Counted from the stretch's first letter, positions 43,837 to 53,744 are shown. The stretch: 64,000 nucleotides of DNA from Rhodobacter sp. (GCA_027484145.1 JAIXUH010000007.1:124001-188000), one strand, 5' to 3'. The notes: a model not told the origin generated them from the letters alone. A program made the numbers and translations.

Positions 43837-45168
43837 ATGTCAAAGACATGGGCGAACATGACGGCAGCCGAACTGGGCGCAGAGATTGGCGCAGGCCGCA
43901 TCAACCCGGTCACTTTGTGCGAAATGCAGCTTGATGCCATCGACGCACACCCCCTGCGCGACCGCATCTATGCCCGCGTCATGCCCAACCGCAGCCGGGC
44001 CGAGGCGATGGCCGCCGCCGCGCGCGCCAAATCGGGTTTTCGTCGGGGCCCGCTGGATGGTGTGCCGATCAGCTGGAAGGACCTGTTCGATACCGCAGGC
44101 CGCGCCACCGAGGCAGGCTCGGCCCTGCTGAAGGGCCGCACACCCGTCGCAGATGCCGAGGTGTTGCGCGTGGCAACGCTGCAGGGGCTGGTTTGCCTTG
44201 GCAAGACCCACATGTCGGAACTGGCCTTTTCCGGGCTGGGGCTGAACCCTGTCACCGCCACCCCGCCTTGCATCAATGACGAGGCTGCGGTGTCGGGCGG
44301 TTCGTCCTCGGGGGCGGCGGCCTCGGTCGCGTTCGGCCTGGCCCCTGCGGCGATTGGGTCAGACACGGGCGGGTCAGTGCGTATTCCGGCGGCGTGGAAC
44401 GACCTTGTCGGCCTGAAAACCACCCATGGCCGCCTGTCGCTGCAGGGCGTAGTGCCCCTGTGCGCGCAGTTTGATACCGTGGGGCCGCTGGCCCACACGG
44501 TCGAAGACTGCGCTCTGCTTCTTGCCGCGCTTGAGGGCGCAAAGACCCCCGATCTGCGCGGTTCCAGCCTGAAGGGCGCGCGGCTGATGGTTCTGGAAAC
44601 CGTGGCGCAGGATGATCTGCGCGACCGTCCCGCCAAAGGTTTTGACGATGCGCTGGTGCGTCTGGCGCGGGCCGGGGCGCGGATCGAACGCGGCAACGTG
44701 CCCGTCCTTGAAGAGGCGATGGCGCTGTCCGGCCTCCTGTTCACCGCCGAAGCCTATGGCATCTGGTCCAAGACCATTGAATCCGCCCCGGACAAGATGT
44801 TTCCGCGCATTCTTGAACGCTTCCGGTCGGGCGCGAGCTTTACGGCGATGGATTACGTGGCCGGTTGGCGCCGCCTGCACCAGTTGCGCGCGATCTGGGC
44901 TGATGCCACAGCCGGGTATGATGCGGTGCTGGTGCCCACATCGGCGATTTTGCCGCCCAATGCCGACCGGCTGATGACGGATGACGCCTATTACGTCACC
45001 GAAAACCTGCTGGCGTTGCGCAATACCCGCATCGGCAACCTGATGGGTCTGTGCGGGCTGACGCTGCCCACATCGCAGCCATCCTGCGGGATCAGCCTCA
45101 TGTGCCCGCCGATGGCCGAAGAGCGGCTTTTGCGTCTGGGGGCCGCGGCCGAGCGTGCGCTGCACTAG
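43837..45168 (+). CDS. Amidase (amidase-signature family)
   Basis: A 443-residue enzyme of the amidase-signature family (GatA-like fold). The Ser-cisSer-Lys triad is visible: Lys in 'ISWKDLFDTAG', the glycine/serine-rich 'VSGGSSSGAAASVAFGLAPAAIGSDTGGSVRIPAA' region with the cis-Ser, and the nucleophile Ser in 'DTGGSVR'. It hydrolyses an amide, but the substrate is unknown; it is not likely to be GatA because no gatB/gatC is adjacent. The ATG at 43837 follows AGGGG. The ORF track start at 43720 extends over the ubiH-like gene's 5' end. Confidence 0.88.
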   Translation: MSKTWANMTAAELGAEIGAGRINPVTLCEMQLDAIDAHPLRDRIYARVMPNRSRAEAMAAAARAKSGFRRGPLDGVPISWKDLFDTAGRATEAGSALLKGRTPVADAEVLRVATLQGLVCLGKTHMSELAFSGLGLNPVTATPPCINDEAAVSGGSSSGAAASVAFGLAPAAIGSDTGGSVRIPAAWNDLVGLKTTHGRLSLQGVVPLCAQFDTVGPLAHTVEDCALLLAALEGAKTPDLRGSSLKGARLMVLETVAQDDLRDRPAKGFDDALVRLARAGARIERGNVPVLEEAMALSGLLFTAEAYGIWSKTIESAPDKMFPRILERFRSGASFTAMDYVAGWRRLHQLRAIWADATAGYDAVLVPTSAILPPNADRLMTDDAYYVTENLLALRNTRIGNLMGLCGLTLPTSQPSCGISLMCPPMAEERLLRLGAAAERALH

Positions 45169-45293
45169 ATCAAGGGGCCGTCGCGGGACAAAGGGCGAAA
45201 AAGCCACAATCCACAGCCCCAACCCACGGCAGGTGAAGCGTTTTTCTGGACCAGGCCGCCCCGAGTGGTTATCCTGCACAAGAACGGGGCGAT

Positions 45294-46508
45294 ATGACCC
45301 CGAAGATTGAGGCAGTGATGGCGTTTCCTGAGCGGTTCTCGAACCTGCCGGAGTATGCGTTTCCGCGTTTGCGGAAGCTGCTGGACGCGCATGCGCCCGG
45401 CGGTGAAGCCATTGCCATGACCATCGGCGAGCCGCGTCATCCAATGCCCGATTTTGTCGGGCCAATCCTTGCCGCCAACCTTGCCGGCTTTGGGGTCTAT
45501 CCGCCCAACGACGGCACGCCGGAACTGCTGGCCGCCATCAGCGCATGGGTGCAGCGGCGCTATGGCGTTGAACTGGCAGAAAACCGGATCATGGCCCTGA
45601 ACGGCACCCGCGAGGGGCTGTTCAACACCGCCATCGCCGTGGCCCCGGAAACCAAGCGCGGCAAGCGCCCCGTGATCCTGATGCCGAACCCGTTCTATCA
45701 GGTCTACGCCGTCGCCGCCTTGACCGTGGGGGCCGATCCGGTCTATGTGCCCGCCACGGCCGAGACCGGTTTTCTGCCCGATTACGAAAGCCTGCCCCCC
45801 GATGTGCTGGACCGCGTGACCGTGGCCTACATCTGTTCGCCCGCCAACCCGCAAGGTGCTGTTGCCCCGGCGGACTATCTGGCGCGGCTGCTGGCCTTGG
45901 CCGAAAAACACGATTTCCGCCTGTTCGTCGACGAATGCTATTCCGAGATCTGGCGCGATGCCCCGCCACCCGGCGCCCTGACTGTGGCGCAGGCCACTGG
46001 CGCCGACCCCGAGCGTCTGGCCGTGTTCCATTCGCTGTCGAAACGGTCCAACCTGCCGGGGCTGCGGTCGGGATTTGTGGCCACGGGCGCGCAATCCATG
46101 GCGCGCATCCGGCAGTTGCGGTCCTTTGCCGGGGCCCCCCTGCCCCTGCCTATTCAGCGCGTGTCCGAAGCGGCATGGCGCGATGAGGCGCATGTAGAGG
46201 CCAGTCTGGCGCTTTATCAGGCCAAATTTGCCATGGCCGATCAGGTCTTTGCCGAGCGTCACAACCGTGTGTCGCCCGAAGGTGGCTTCTTTCTATGGCT
46301 GCCGGTTCCGCCCGCCATTGGCGATGGCGAAGTGGCAGCGCTGAAACTGTGGCGCGACACTGGCGTGCGGGTCTTGCCCGGCGCTTATCTGTCGCGCGAC
46401 GCGGACGGGCAGAACCCCGGACGCCATTACATTCGCGTGGCGCTGGTTGCGCCACAAGACGAATTGCAGCGCGGGCTGATCCGCCTTCGCGACTGCCTTT
46501 ACGGTTAA
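45294..46508 (+). CDS. Class I/II aminotransferase (DapC-like)
   Basis: A 404-residue PLP enzyme. Family signs are 'MTIGEPRHPMPDFVG', 'GTREGLFNTAIAV', 'ICSPANPQGAVAP', 'LFVDECYSEIW' and the PLP lysine in 'FHSLSKRSNLPGLRSGFVA'. The pattern is close to DapC, the N-succinyl-diaminopimelate aminotransferase of lysine and peptidoglycan synthesis, but this is by analogy. An alternative start at 45318 ('MAFPERF') has GAGG at good spacing; I keep 45294. FtsK follows after 12 bases and is probably cotranscribed. Confidence 0.85.
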   Translation: MTPKIEAVMAFPERFSNLPEYAFPRLRKLLDAHAPGGEAIAMTIGEPRHPMPDFVGPILAANLAGFGVYPPNDGTPELLAAISAWVQRRYGVELAENRIMALNGTREGLFNTAIAVAPETKRGKRPVILMPNPFYQVYAVAALTVGADPVYVPATAETGFLPDYESLPPDVLDRVTVAYICSPANPQGAVAPADYLARLLALAEKHDFRLFVDECYSEIWRDAPPPGALTVAQATGADPERLAVFHSLSKRSNLPGLRSGFVATGAQSMARIRQLRSFAGAPLPLPIQRVSEAAWRDEAHVEASLALYQAKFAMADQVFAERHNRVSPEGGFFLWLPVPPAIGDGEVAALKLWRDTGVRVLPGAYLSRDADGQNPGRHYIRVALVAPQDELQRGLIRLRDCLYG

Positions 46509-46520
46509 GGACACGCACCC

Positions 46521-49500
46521 ATGGCATCAATCAACGCTCGTCAGCGCGATCCACTTCTGGACCAGAACACGCAAGCCATGCTTGAACGTCGCGGACGAGA
46601 ATTGCTGGGCATCGCCCTGCTGGTGTTTGCCCTTGCCTTTACGCTGATGCTGGGCAGCTATTCGCCCGAAGATCCGGGCTGGATGGTGGCCACGGATGAA
46701 CCTGCGCGCAACATGCTGGGCCGCTTTGGTGCGGCGATGTCGTCCACGCTTATCATCATCGGCGGGCGCGGCGCATGGATGATCCCAGTGATCCTTGCCG
46801 CATGGGGCGTGCGGTTCGTGACCCATCGCGGCGCTGACCGGGCCATGGGGCGCATCGTCTTTGCCGTGATCGCGGTGGCGCTTGCGTCGGTTTATTGTGC
46901 AACGCTGGTGCCCGGCGAAGGCTGGCCGCATTCCTTTGGTCTGGGTGGTCTGTTCGGTGAAACCATTCTGGGCGCTTTGCTCAACGTGGCCCCTGTCAAC
47001 GCCGGTCTGGGTCTGAACTTGTTCTCGCTGATCCTTGGCCTTGTGCTGATCGTGATGGGCCTGTGGGTGACCGGGTTTACCGTGCCCGAGATTCAGGTCT
47101 TTGCCCGGTTCCTGCTGGTGGGGTCGATCTATGCCTATAACAGCGTGTTGGCAGTGGCCGGGCGCGGCACCTCGCATGCGGCTGCGGCTTATGCCAACCA
47201 CCGCACCGCACGGGCCGAGGCGCAGACGGCACGCGCTGATGCGCGCCTGTCCGCGCCGCAAGATTGGTCACCCGAACCGCTGGTGCAGACCGCCCCACAG
47301 CAGCCTGCCGCGCGCGGCAATGTGGTTCAGCGTGCCCCGGTGGCGCCGGAGTCGCCGGAATGGGGCAGCCCGCGCAGCATGAAGGGTGCCCTGCGCGCCG
47401 ATGCCCGCTATCCCGAACCCATGGCCGATGCGCCGCATTACGCCCCGCCGCGCGAAAAAGCGGGGCTGTTGGCACGCATGCCGCAACTGATGCGCCGCAT
47501 CGCCGAGCCAGAGCCGGAACTGGTGGAACCGGTCCTGTCGGCACAGGCTGACCTGACCGAGGCACCGAATGATGACCGCATCAAGGCCCGCATCACCGAT
47601 GCCATCCGCGCCCGCGTGCGCCAACCCTTGCCCACGCTGAACCCGATCAGCGCCGCCGTGCAGCGCCGTGAACCCCCGGTGGCCCGCACCGACGCACGGT
47701 CGCTGACCCAGCGCCTGCGCGGCCCGCAACCCCTGATCGCCGATACCCGGCAGCCCGCCGCAGCGCCGATCCTGCCCGCCGAGCCGCCGCTGACGGCCAC
47801 CCATTCCTCCACGATCATGCCTCCCCTGCCCTTTACGGCAGTGCGGATGCCCGCATCGGCCTATGTCGCGCCGCAAGATGATGCGTGGGACGAAAACGAA
47901 AACCTGTTCGCCCCTGACATGCCCGCCGCAGACCCCTTCCCTGCCAGTGCGCTGGATGATGATGGCGACTGGTATCCCGATGACGGGCCAGACTATGCCC
48001 CGGCTCCGGCAGCCATTCCGCGTCTGCCGGCGGCAGATGTCCGCAAACCCGTGGTGCAGCACATCGTCAAAAAGGTCCCGCAACCTTCGCGTCAGGCCAT
48101 CGCCGAGTCGCAGCCCCGCCTGCGGTTCGAAGATCAGGTCAAACAGGCCTATGAACTGCCGCCATTGTCCTTGCTGGCCGCGCCCTCCACCGTGCAGCGC
48201 CATGCCCTGTCGGATGAGGCGCTGGAAGAAAACGCCCGCATGCTGGAATCCGTGCTGGATGACTATGGCGTAAAAGGCGAAATCGTCAGCGTCCGCCCCG
48301 GCCCCGTGGTCACCATGTATGAGCTGGAACCCGCGCCGGGCCTGAAGGCATCGCGCGTGATTGGTCTGGCCGACGACATTGCGCGCAGCATGTCGGCGCT
48401 TTCTGCCCGCGTCTCCACCGTGCCGGGGCGGTCAGTCATCGGCATCGAACTGCCCAATGCCACCCGCGAAAAGGTGGTGCTGCGCGAAATTCTGGCCGCG
48501 CGCGATTTTGGCGACAGCAACATGCGCCTGCCGCTGGCCCTTGGCAAAGACATCGGCGGTGATCCGATTGTGGCCAACCTTGCCAAGATGCCCCACCTGC
48601 TGATCGCGGGTACCACGGGTTCGGGCAAATCGGTGGCCATCAACACCATGATCCTGTCGCTGCTGTACAAGCTGTCGCCCGAGGAATGCCGCCTGATCAT
48701 GATCGACCCCAAGATGCTGGAACTTTCCGTTTATGACGGCATCCCGCATTTGCTTTCCCCCGTTGTGACAGACCCGAAAAAGGCCGTCGTCGCCCTGAAA
48801 TGGGTCGTGGGCGAGATGGAAGAGCGCTATCGCAAGATGTCGAAAATGGGCGTGCGCAACATCGAAGGCTACAACGGCCGCGTGCGCGAAGCGCTTGCCA
48901 AGGGCGAGATGTTCAAGCGCACCATTCAGACCGGGTTTGATGAAGATACCGGCGAGCCGGTGTTCGAAACCGACGAATTCCAGCCCGTCGCGATCCCTTA
49001 CATCGTGGTGATCGTGGACGAAATGGCCGACCTGATGATGGTCGCGGGCAAGGAAATCGAAGCCTGCATCCAGCGTCTGGCCCAGATGGCGCGTGCCTCG
49101 GGCATCCACCTGATCATGGCGACGCAGCGCCCTTCGGTGGACGTGATCACCGGCACCATCAAGGCCAACTTCCCCACCCGGATTTCCTTCCAGGTGACCA
49201 GCAAGATCGACAGCCGCACGATCCTGGGTGAACAGGGGGCCGAACAGCTCTTGGGCATGGGCGACATGCTGTATATGGGCAACGGCGCCAAGATCACCCG
49301 TATCCACGGCCCCTTCGTTTCGGACGAAGAGGTTGAGGAAATCGTCAACCACCTGAAATCCTTCGGCCCGCCGGTCTATATGTCGGGCGTGGTGGAAGGC
49401 CCGGATGAAGATTCGGCCTCTGACATCGACGTGGTTCTGGGCCTGTCGACCGGCGAAGGCGGCGATGATGCGCTGTATGATCAGGCTGTTGCCATCGTGG

Positions 49501-49655
49501 CAAAGGACCGCAAATGCTCCACCTCCTACATCCAGCGCAAACTGGGCATCGGCTATAACAAGGCCGCGAAACTGGTGGAACAGATGGAAGAACAGATGGT
49601 CGTCACGGCGGCCAACCACGTGGGCAAGCGCGAAATTCTGGTGCCCGAGGTCTAG
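46521..49655 (+). CDS. ftsK: DNA translocase FtsK
   Basis: FtsK pumps chromosome ends through the closing septum and stimulates dimer resolution. The 1044-residue protein has four N-terminal membrane helices (about 25-190), a long low-complexity Ala/Pro/Glu linker (about 210-560), a RecA-like motor with Walker A '[12 protein letters not shown]' (near 695) and Walker B '[13 protein letters not shown]', and a C-terminal winged-helix gamma domain ('[24 protein letters not shown]') that reads polar DNA signals. AAGGA precedes the ATG. A strong terminator follows. Confidence 0.97.
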   Translation: MASINARQRDPLLDQNTQAMLERRGRELLGIALLVFALAFTLMLGSYSPEDPGWMVATDEPARNMLGRFGAAMSSTLIIIGGRGAWMIPVILAAWGVRFVTHRGADRAMGRIVFAVIAVALASVYCATLVPGEGWPHSFGLGGLFGETILGALLNVAPVNAGLGLNLFSLILGLVLIVMGLWVTGFTVPEIQVFARFLLVGSIYAYNSVLAVAGRGTSHAAAAYANHRTARAEAQTARADARLSAPQDWSPEPLVQTAPQQPAARGNVVQRAPVAPESPEWGSPRSMKGALRADARYPEPMADAPHYAPPREKAGLLARMPQLMRRIAEPEPELVEPVLSAQADLTEAPNDDRIKARITDAIRARVRQPLPTLNPISAAVQRREPPVARTDARSLTQRLRGPQPLIADTRQPAAAPILPAEPPLTATHSSTIMPPLPFTAVRMPASAYVAPQDDAWDENENLFAPDMPAADPFPASALDDDGDWYPDDGPDYAPAPAAIPRLPAADVRKPVVQHIVKKVPQPSRQAIAESQPRLRFEDQVKQAYELPPLSLLAAPSTVQRHALSDEALEENARMLESVLDDYGVKGEIVSVRPGPVVTMYELEPAPGLKASRVIGLADDIARSMSALSARVSTVPGRSVIGIELPNATREKVVLREILAARDFGDSNMRLPLALGKDIGGDPIVANLAKMPHLLIAGTTGSGKSVAINTMILSLLYKLSPEECRLIMIDPKMLELSVYDGIPHLLSPVVTDPKKAVVALKWVVGEMEERYRKMSKMGVRNIEGYNGRVREALAKGEMFKRTIQTGFDEDTGEPVFETDEFQPVAIPYIVVIVDEMADLMMVAGKEIEACIQRLAQMARASGIHLIMATQRPSVDVITGTIKANFPTRISFQVTSKIDSRTILGEQGAEQLLGMGDMLYMGNGAKITRIHGPFVSDEEVEEIVNHLKSFGPPVYMSGVVEGPDEDSASDIDVVLGLSTGEGGDDALYDQAVAIVAKDRKCSTSYIQRKLGIGYNKAAKLVEQMEEQMVVTAANHVGKREILVPEV

Positions 49656-49679
49656 GCCCCCACAGGCCGGCCAAACGCA

Positions 49680-49714
49680 AAACGCCCGCCACATCTGGCG
49701 GGCGTTTGGTTTTG
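49680..49714. terminator. Bidirectional Rho-independent terminator between ftsK and pepT
   Basis: AAACGCCCGCC (49680-49690) and GGCGGGCGTTT (49697-49707) pair perfectly over 11 bases with a six-base loop, followed by GGTTTT and preceded by GCAAA. It can end both ftsK (plus) and pepT (minus), which converge here. Confidence 0.9.
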
Positions 49715-49720
49715 CGGGGC

Positions 49721-50950
49721 TTAGGCCTGCACCAGCCGCAGCATCACGCGGGTTGCAAGGGCCATGTCCTGCACGCTGACCCATTCCAGCGGGCCATGGA
49801 TTTCCTGCATGCCGGTGAACAGGTTGGGCGTCGGCACCCCCATTTCCGTCAGCCGTGACCCGTCAGTGCCGCCGCGAATGGGCACGGACACCGGTTCCAC
49901 CCCTTCGGCACGGGCAGCGTCGCGGGCAAGCGTGACGGGCGTCATGTCCTGTTCCAGCCAATAGCGCATGTTGCGGTATTGCGGGCGGATGTCGCAGGTC
50001 ACCGTGGCGCGTGGCTCGACCGCCTGAAGGGCGTCACAGGCGCGGCGCAGGATATCGCCCTTGGCCTCCAGCCCGTCCCGCTCGAAATCACGCAAGATCA
50101 GGCGCACTTCGGCCTCGGCGGCGGTGCCCTTGATCTCATACACATGCAAAAATCCGTCGCGGCCATCGGTCACTTCGGGCACCATCGTGCCCTGCGGCAG
50201 CAGCGACACCAGTTTTGCCACCAGCGATAGCGCGTTCACTAGCTTGCCCTTGGCAAAGCCGGGGTGGGCCGACACTCCGGTAATCCGCACCACCGCACCA
50301 TCGGCAGAAAAGCTTTCATACTCGATCTCGCCCGCCTTGCCGCCATCCAGAGTATAGGCAAAGTCGGCCCCCAGATCGGCGGGCAGGCGTTTGTCGACGC
50401 CACGGCCAATCTCTTCGTCCGGGGTAAAGGCGATGCGGATCTTGCCATGCGGAATCTGCGGGTTAGCCAGCAGGTGGCGCGCCGCAGTCATGATGATGGC
50501 AATGCCCGCCTTGTCATCGGCGCCCAAAAGCGTGGTGCCACTGGCGGTGATGATGTCATCGCCGTTCTTCAGCCCCAGATAGGGCGACACGGCGGGCGAC
50601 AGCACCAGCCCCGGCGCATCGGCAAAGGTGATATCGCCGCCGTTATAGCCGCGATGCACCACCGGCTTGACCCCGGTGGCGTTGAATTGCGGGGCCGTAT
50701 CGACATGCGCCAGAAAGCCCATGACCGGCTTGCCCTCAACCGTGGCAGGCACCGTGGCCAGCACCGCGCCATAGTCGGTGATCCGCACGTCGGTGGCGCC
50801 AATCCCCTCCAACTCGGCCGCCAGCATCCGCGACAGGTTCAGCTGAATTGCCGTACTGGGCGAAGATGCTGCCTTTTCATCGCTTTGCGTATCCACGGCG
50901 GCATAACGGACAAGCCGCGTTTCCAACTCTGTGTCAAATTCGGTTCTCAT
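49721..50950 (-). CDS. pepT: Peptidase T (tripeptide aminopeptidase)
   Basis: PepT cuts the N-terminal residue from tripeptides in the cytoplasm, using two Zn2+ ions. The 409-residue M20 protein has metal ligands in 'GFLAHVDTAP', 'LLGADDKAGIA', 'IAFTPDEEIGRG' and 'TLDGGKAGEIEYE', and 'GGTDGSRLTEMGVPTPNLFTG' near the C-terminus, typical of PepT. The ATG at 50950 has GGAGG before it; the ORF track adds 17 upstream codons. It sits between ftsK and lolA, facing the opposite way. Confidence 0.95.
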   Translation of the reverse strand: MRTEFDTELETRLVRYAAVDTQSDEKAASSPSTAIQLNLSRMLAAELEGIGATDVRITDYGAVLATVPATVEGKPVMGFLAHVDTAPQFNATGVKPVVHRGYNGGDITFADAPGLVLSPAVSPYLGLKNGDDIITASGTTLLGADDKAGIAIIMTAARHLLANPQIPHGKIRIAFTPDEEIGRGVDKRLPADLGADFAYTLDGGKAGEIEYESFSADGAVVRITGVSAHPGFAKGKLVNALSLVAKLVSLLPQGTMVPEVTDGRDGFLHVYEIKGTAAEAEVRLILRDFERDGLEAKGDILRRACDALQAVEPRATVTCDIRPQYRNMRYWLEQDMTPVTLARDAARAEGVEPVSVPIRGGTDGSRLTEMGVPTPNLFTGMQEIHGPLEWVSVQDMALATRVMLRLVQA

Positions 50951-51096
50951 GCGGGCCTCCGTCGTTTTGGCGATCAGCCCTGTCTTGGCGGCCACTGTCA
51001 AGACACCGCACCTGCGTGTTCACGCCATCGGCACATCGCCGCGAGGTGATTGTAATCCCTGATGCAAGCCGCCCAAAGGCCCCCTATATTGAGTGC

Positions 51097-51699
51097 ATGA
51101 ACCGCAGAACCGCCCTTTTGGCCCCGCTTGCCCTGATTGCCCTTGGCGCCCCGGCGTTTGCCGAGAAGATTTCGCTGGGTGATCTGTCGAATTACCTGAA
51201 CGGCCTGTCGACGGTCGCGACCGACTTCACGCAGGTGAACGCCGACGGCACCATTGCAACCGGCCGGTTGTTCATCCGCCGCCCCGGCCGGGTGCGCTTT
51301 GAATATGCCCCGCCCGACCAAAGCCTTGTGATGGCGGGGGGGCAGCAGGTTGCGATCTTTGACGCCAAGTCGAACCAACCGCCCGAGCAATACCCGCTGA
51401 AACGCACGCCGCTGAACCTGATTCTGGCCGCCGACATCAACCTTGGCCGCGCCAAGATGGTCGTGGGCCATAACGAGGTGGAGAACACCACCCGCGTCGT
51501 GGCGCAAGACCCCGACAATCCGGGCTATGGCACGATCGAACTGGTGTTCACCGCCAACCCGGTTGAACTGCGGCAATGGATCATCACCGATGATGTCGGC
51601 AGCCAGACCACGGTGATCCTGGGCGAGATGAAAAAAGGCGGGTCCATCCCCGCCTCTTACTTCGACATCACCGCCGAGACGAAAAAGCGCGGGCTTTAA
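51097..51699 (+). CDS. lolA: Outer-membrane lipoprotein carrier protein LolA
   Basis: LolA shuttles lipoproteins from the LolCDE complex through the periplasm to the outer membrane. The 200-residue protein has a signal peptide ('ALLAPLALIALGAPAFAE'), then 'LSTVATDFTQVNADGTIATGRLFIRRPGRVRFEYAPP', which is the LolA core. No LolB gene lies nearby, which is usual in alphaproteobacteria. Its stop overlaps the convergent transglycosylase stop within TTAA. The ORF track start at 50848 extends into the pepT promoter region. Confidence 0.93.
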   Translation: MNRRTALLAPLALIALGAPAFAEKISLGDLSNYLNGLSTVATDFTQVNADGTIATGRLFIRRPGRVRFEYAPPDQSLVMAGGQQVAIFDAKSNQPPEQYPLKRTPLNLILAADINLGRAKMVVGHNEVENTTRVVAQDPDNPGYGTIELVFTANPVELRQWIITDDVGSQTTVILGEMKKGGSIPASYFDITAETKKRGL

Positions 51700-51706
51700 C
51701 GCCCGC
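51682..51706 (-). terminator. Terminator of the lipoprotein transglycosylase gene, inside the lolA 3' end
   Basis: GCGGGC (51689-51694) and GCCCGC (51701-51706) form a 6-bp stem whose loop contains both stop codons (TTTAAC). On the minus strand the stem is followed after two bases by TTTTT (complement of 51682-51686), so it fits a minus-strand terminator; there is no T-run on the plus side. Confidence 0.7.
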
Positions 51707-52277
51707 AGCTTGCCAGTTGCTGGGCATACATCTCTGACCGCGCCCGGACCTTTGCCGACACCTCCATCAGCCACGGCTTGCCAAGATAGCTTTGGTTGGC
51801 ATAGCCGGTCCGGCCTTCGTGATAGGCCAGATACTGCGCCTCGGCATCGGCCTTCGATATGCCCAGCCGCTGTGCTGACTGATCCATATACCAGCCCATG
51901 AAGTCGGTCGCGTCTTCGATGCGGTCACGGCGCGCGCTGCGCCGGCCCTGTTCGTCCTGATATTCTTCCCATGTGCCATCAAGGGCTTGGCTGTAACCAT
52001 AGGCCGATGATTGCCGCCCCATGGGGATAATGCCCAAGGCAAAGCGGTGCGGCGTGCGCGCATTGCCGATGAACTTCGATTCCTGATGGATCGTCGCCAT
52101 CTGCACATGAACGGGAATGCCCCATCTGCGCTCGGTCGCCTTCATGGCGCGGTAGTATTGTGGACGTTCCTGCGTGATGGCGCAGGCATTATCCAATTCA
52201 CGAGGCGCCGAAAAGTTGCCCCCCCCGCATGATGCAAGGGTCAGAAACACAATCGACGCGCGGAGAAGTCTGCTCAT
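51696..52277 (-). CDS. Lipoprotein with lysozyme-like (SLT) transglycosylase domain
   Basis: A 193-residue lipoprotein: signal 'IVFLTLASCGGG' with lipobox LASC (Cys18). The SLT-like domain has the catalytic glutamate in 'HQESKFIG', then 'SSAYGYSQALDGTWEEYQ' and 'YLAYHEGRTGY', the order seen in lytic transglycosylases of the GH23 type. It probably cuts glycan strands at the outer membrane. The ATG at 52277 follows GAGGGG; the ORF track start at 52520 has no such signals. It converges with lolA; the two stops overlap. Confidence 0.85.
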   Translation of the reverse strand: MSRLLRASIVFLTLASCGGGNFSAPRELDNACAITQERPQYYRAMKATERRWGIPVHVQMATIHQESKFIGNARTPHRFALGIIPMGRQSSAYGYSQALDGTWEEYQDEQGRRSARRDRIEDATDFMGWYMDQSAQRLGISKADAEAQYLAYHEGRTGYANQSYLGKPWLMEVSAKVRARSEMYAQQLASCGR

Positions 52278-52535
52278 CTGCCCCTCGCACGTTTTTTTAT
52301 TATTCAGCACGATACGGCAAAACGCTGTCGGGGGAAATGGGTCAACCACGCAAGCCCGATCAGAAATACGCGAGGACGGCACCCTTCCGCCACAGGCCCC
52401 GGACGGGCGCGCAGCCCCCTCGACAGGATGCCACTGTGGGGCTAAGGGCCACAGATTGTTTCCCTGAGGTTCGGTCGGTCTTGTGGACAAAGCCTGCCCT
52501 TCGGGATTACTAACCATCATCGGGGGAAGCGTTCT

Positions 52536-52862
52536 ATGCTAAAGTCCACACCCAAATATCATCTTGGACAGGTGGTCCGTCATCGGAAGCATCCGTTCCG
52601 CGGTGTTGTGTTTGACGTGGACGCCATGTTTTCGAACACCGACGAATGGTATGAAAACATCCCCGAGGAAAGCCGTCCGTCCAAGAACCAGCCGTTCTAT
52701 CACCTGCTGGCCGAGAATGACCAAAGCTATTACGTGGCTTATGTATCCGAGCAGAACCTTGTCCCGGACGAGACTGGAGAGCCCGTCGGCCACCCCGACC
52801 TGCATGATCTCTTCGGCGATTTCGAGAACGGCCGCTATCCGCTGCAGTTCCAGTTGAACTAA
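52536..52862 (+). CDS. hspQ: Heat shock protein HspQ
   Basis: A 108-residue protein that opens 'YHLGQVVRHRKHPFRGVVFDVD' and has 'NQPFYHLLAENDQSYYVAYVSEQNL', the signature of HspQ (YccV-like, hemimethylated-DNA-binding-domain family). In enterobacteria HspQ modulates Lon protease. GGGGGAAG lies about seven bases before the ATG. The 258-base region upstream, shared with the divergent transglycosylase, has a T-run near 52291 and no clear heat-shock promoter. Confidence 0.92.
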   Translation: MLKSTPKYHLGQVVRHRKHPFRGVVFDVDAMFSNTDEWYENIPEESRPSKNQPFYHLLAENDQSYYVAYVSEQNLVPDETGEPVGHPDLHDLFGDFENGRYPLQFQLN

Positions 52863-52936
52863 AGCCTGCGCCCCTCACGCGTTGACCTTCTGCTAACCGG
52901 TTTGCCGATACCCTTGTCAGGGAATCGGAGGGCATG

Positions 52937-53284
52937 ATGCAGATTGACACCACACGACACACCAACCGGCTGATCGTCCACGTCCGCGAAACGCGGATTG
53001 ATGCGGCCAGCGCAATCGAATTCAAGGAGCAGATGCGATCCATCACCCAAAGCACGGCCCTGCCGGTGCTTCTGGATCTGTCCTGCGTCACCTTCATTGA
53101 CAGCAGTGGTCTGGGGGCGGTGGTCGCGGTGCGCAAAGCGCTGGATCCCGGCCGCCTGCTGGAACTGGCCGGGCTGACCCCGGCTGTTGAAAAGGTGTTC
53201 CGGCTGACCCGGATGGACAGCGTTTTCCCCATTTTGCCCGCCCTGCCCGCCGATCTGCCAGATGACCTGCGCGATGCCGTCTGA
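52937..53284 (+). CDS. STAS-domain anti-sigma factor antagonist
   Basis: A 115-residue SpoIIAA/RsbV-like protein. 'VLLDLSCVTFIDSSGLGAVVAVRKAL' contains the phosphorylatable serine (Ser56 or Ser57) of the DSSGLG motif. In such partner-switching systems the dephosphorylated antagonist binds the kinase and frees its target. The next gene encodes the matching kinase. I chose the second ATG (52937), which has GGAGG five bases upstream; the ORF track uses 52934. The gene end overlaps the kinase start. Confidence 0.9.
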   Translation: MQIDTTRHTNRLIVHVRETRIDAASAIEFKEQMRSITQSTALPVLLDLSCVTFIDSSGLGAVVAVRKALDPGRLLELAGLTPAVEKVFRLTRMDSVFPILPALPADLPDDLRDAV

Positions 53285-53720
53285 GCCGCAGGACAAGACG
53301 ACGCGCCTCACCATCCCTTCGGACGCGCATCAGGTTCGCCTTGCGCTATGCACCCTGTTCGATGCTTTGGCGACCGGCCCGTTGCCGCCGGATACCCGCG
53401 ATACGGCCCAGATCGTTCTGGCCGAGGCGCTGAACAACATCGTGGAACATGCTTATGGCACTGAACGCGGCGAAATCGAGGTGACGCTGCACACGTCGGC
53501 CACTGGCCTGCATTGCCAGATCGCCGATTTTGGCCGCCCCATGCCGGGTGGCATTCTGCCCGAAGGGCGGCTGTCGCTGCCTCATCTGATGGCAGACCTG
53601 CCCGAAGGCGGGTTTGGCTGGCACCTGATTCGAAGCCTCTCGCAAGACCTGCGCTATCGTTACGAAGGCGGGTGCAACCGGCTGGAGTTTCGCATTGAAT
53701 CGCAACAGTCGGCCCTGTGA
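53274..53720 (+). CDS. RsbW/SpoIIAB-like serine kinase (anti-sigma factor type)
   Basis: A 148-residue GHKL ATPase. The N-box is 'AEALNNIVEHAYG' and the G1 box 'QIADFGRPMPGG' (DxGxP), followed by 'GGFGWHLIRSL'. It probably phosphorylates the STAS protein encoded just before it, with which it overlaps by 11 bases. The usual target, a sigma factor or other partner, is not encoded here. The start is either ATG 53274 or 53262. A terminator-like hairpin follows the stop. Confidence 0.88.
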   Translation: MPSEPQDKTTRLTIPSDAHQVRLALCTLFDALATGPLPPDTRDTAQIVLAEALNNIVEHAYGTERGEIEVTLHTSATGLHCQIADFGRPMPGGILPEGRLSLPHLMADLPEGGFGWHLIRSLSQDLRYRYEGGCNRLEFRIESQQSAL

Positions 53721-53744
53721 CTGCCGATTGTTGCGCGATTTGGC

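Noticed and set aside
52440-52535. Heat-shock (RpoH) promoter for hspQ
   Set aside because: A CTTG is present near 52479, but no matching -10 element at the right distance; evidence too weak.
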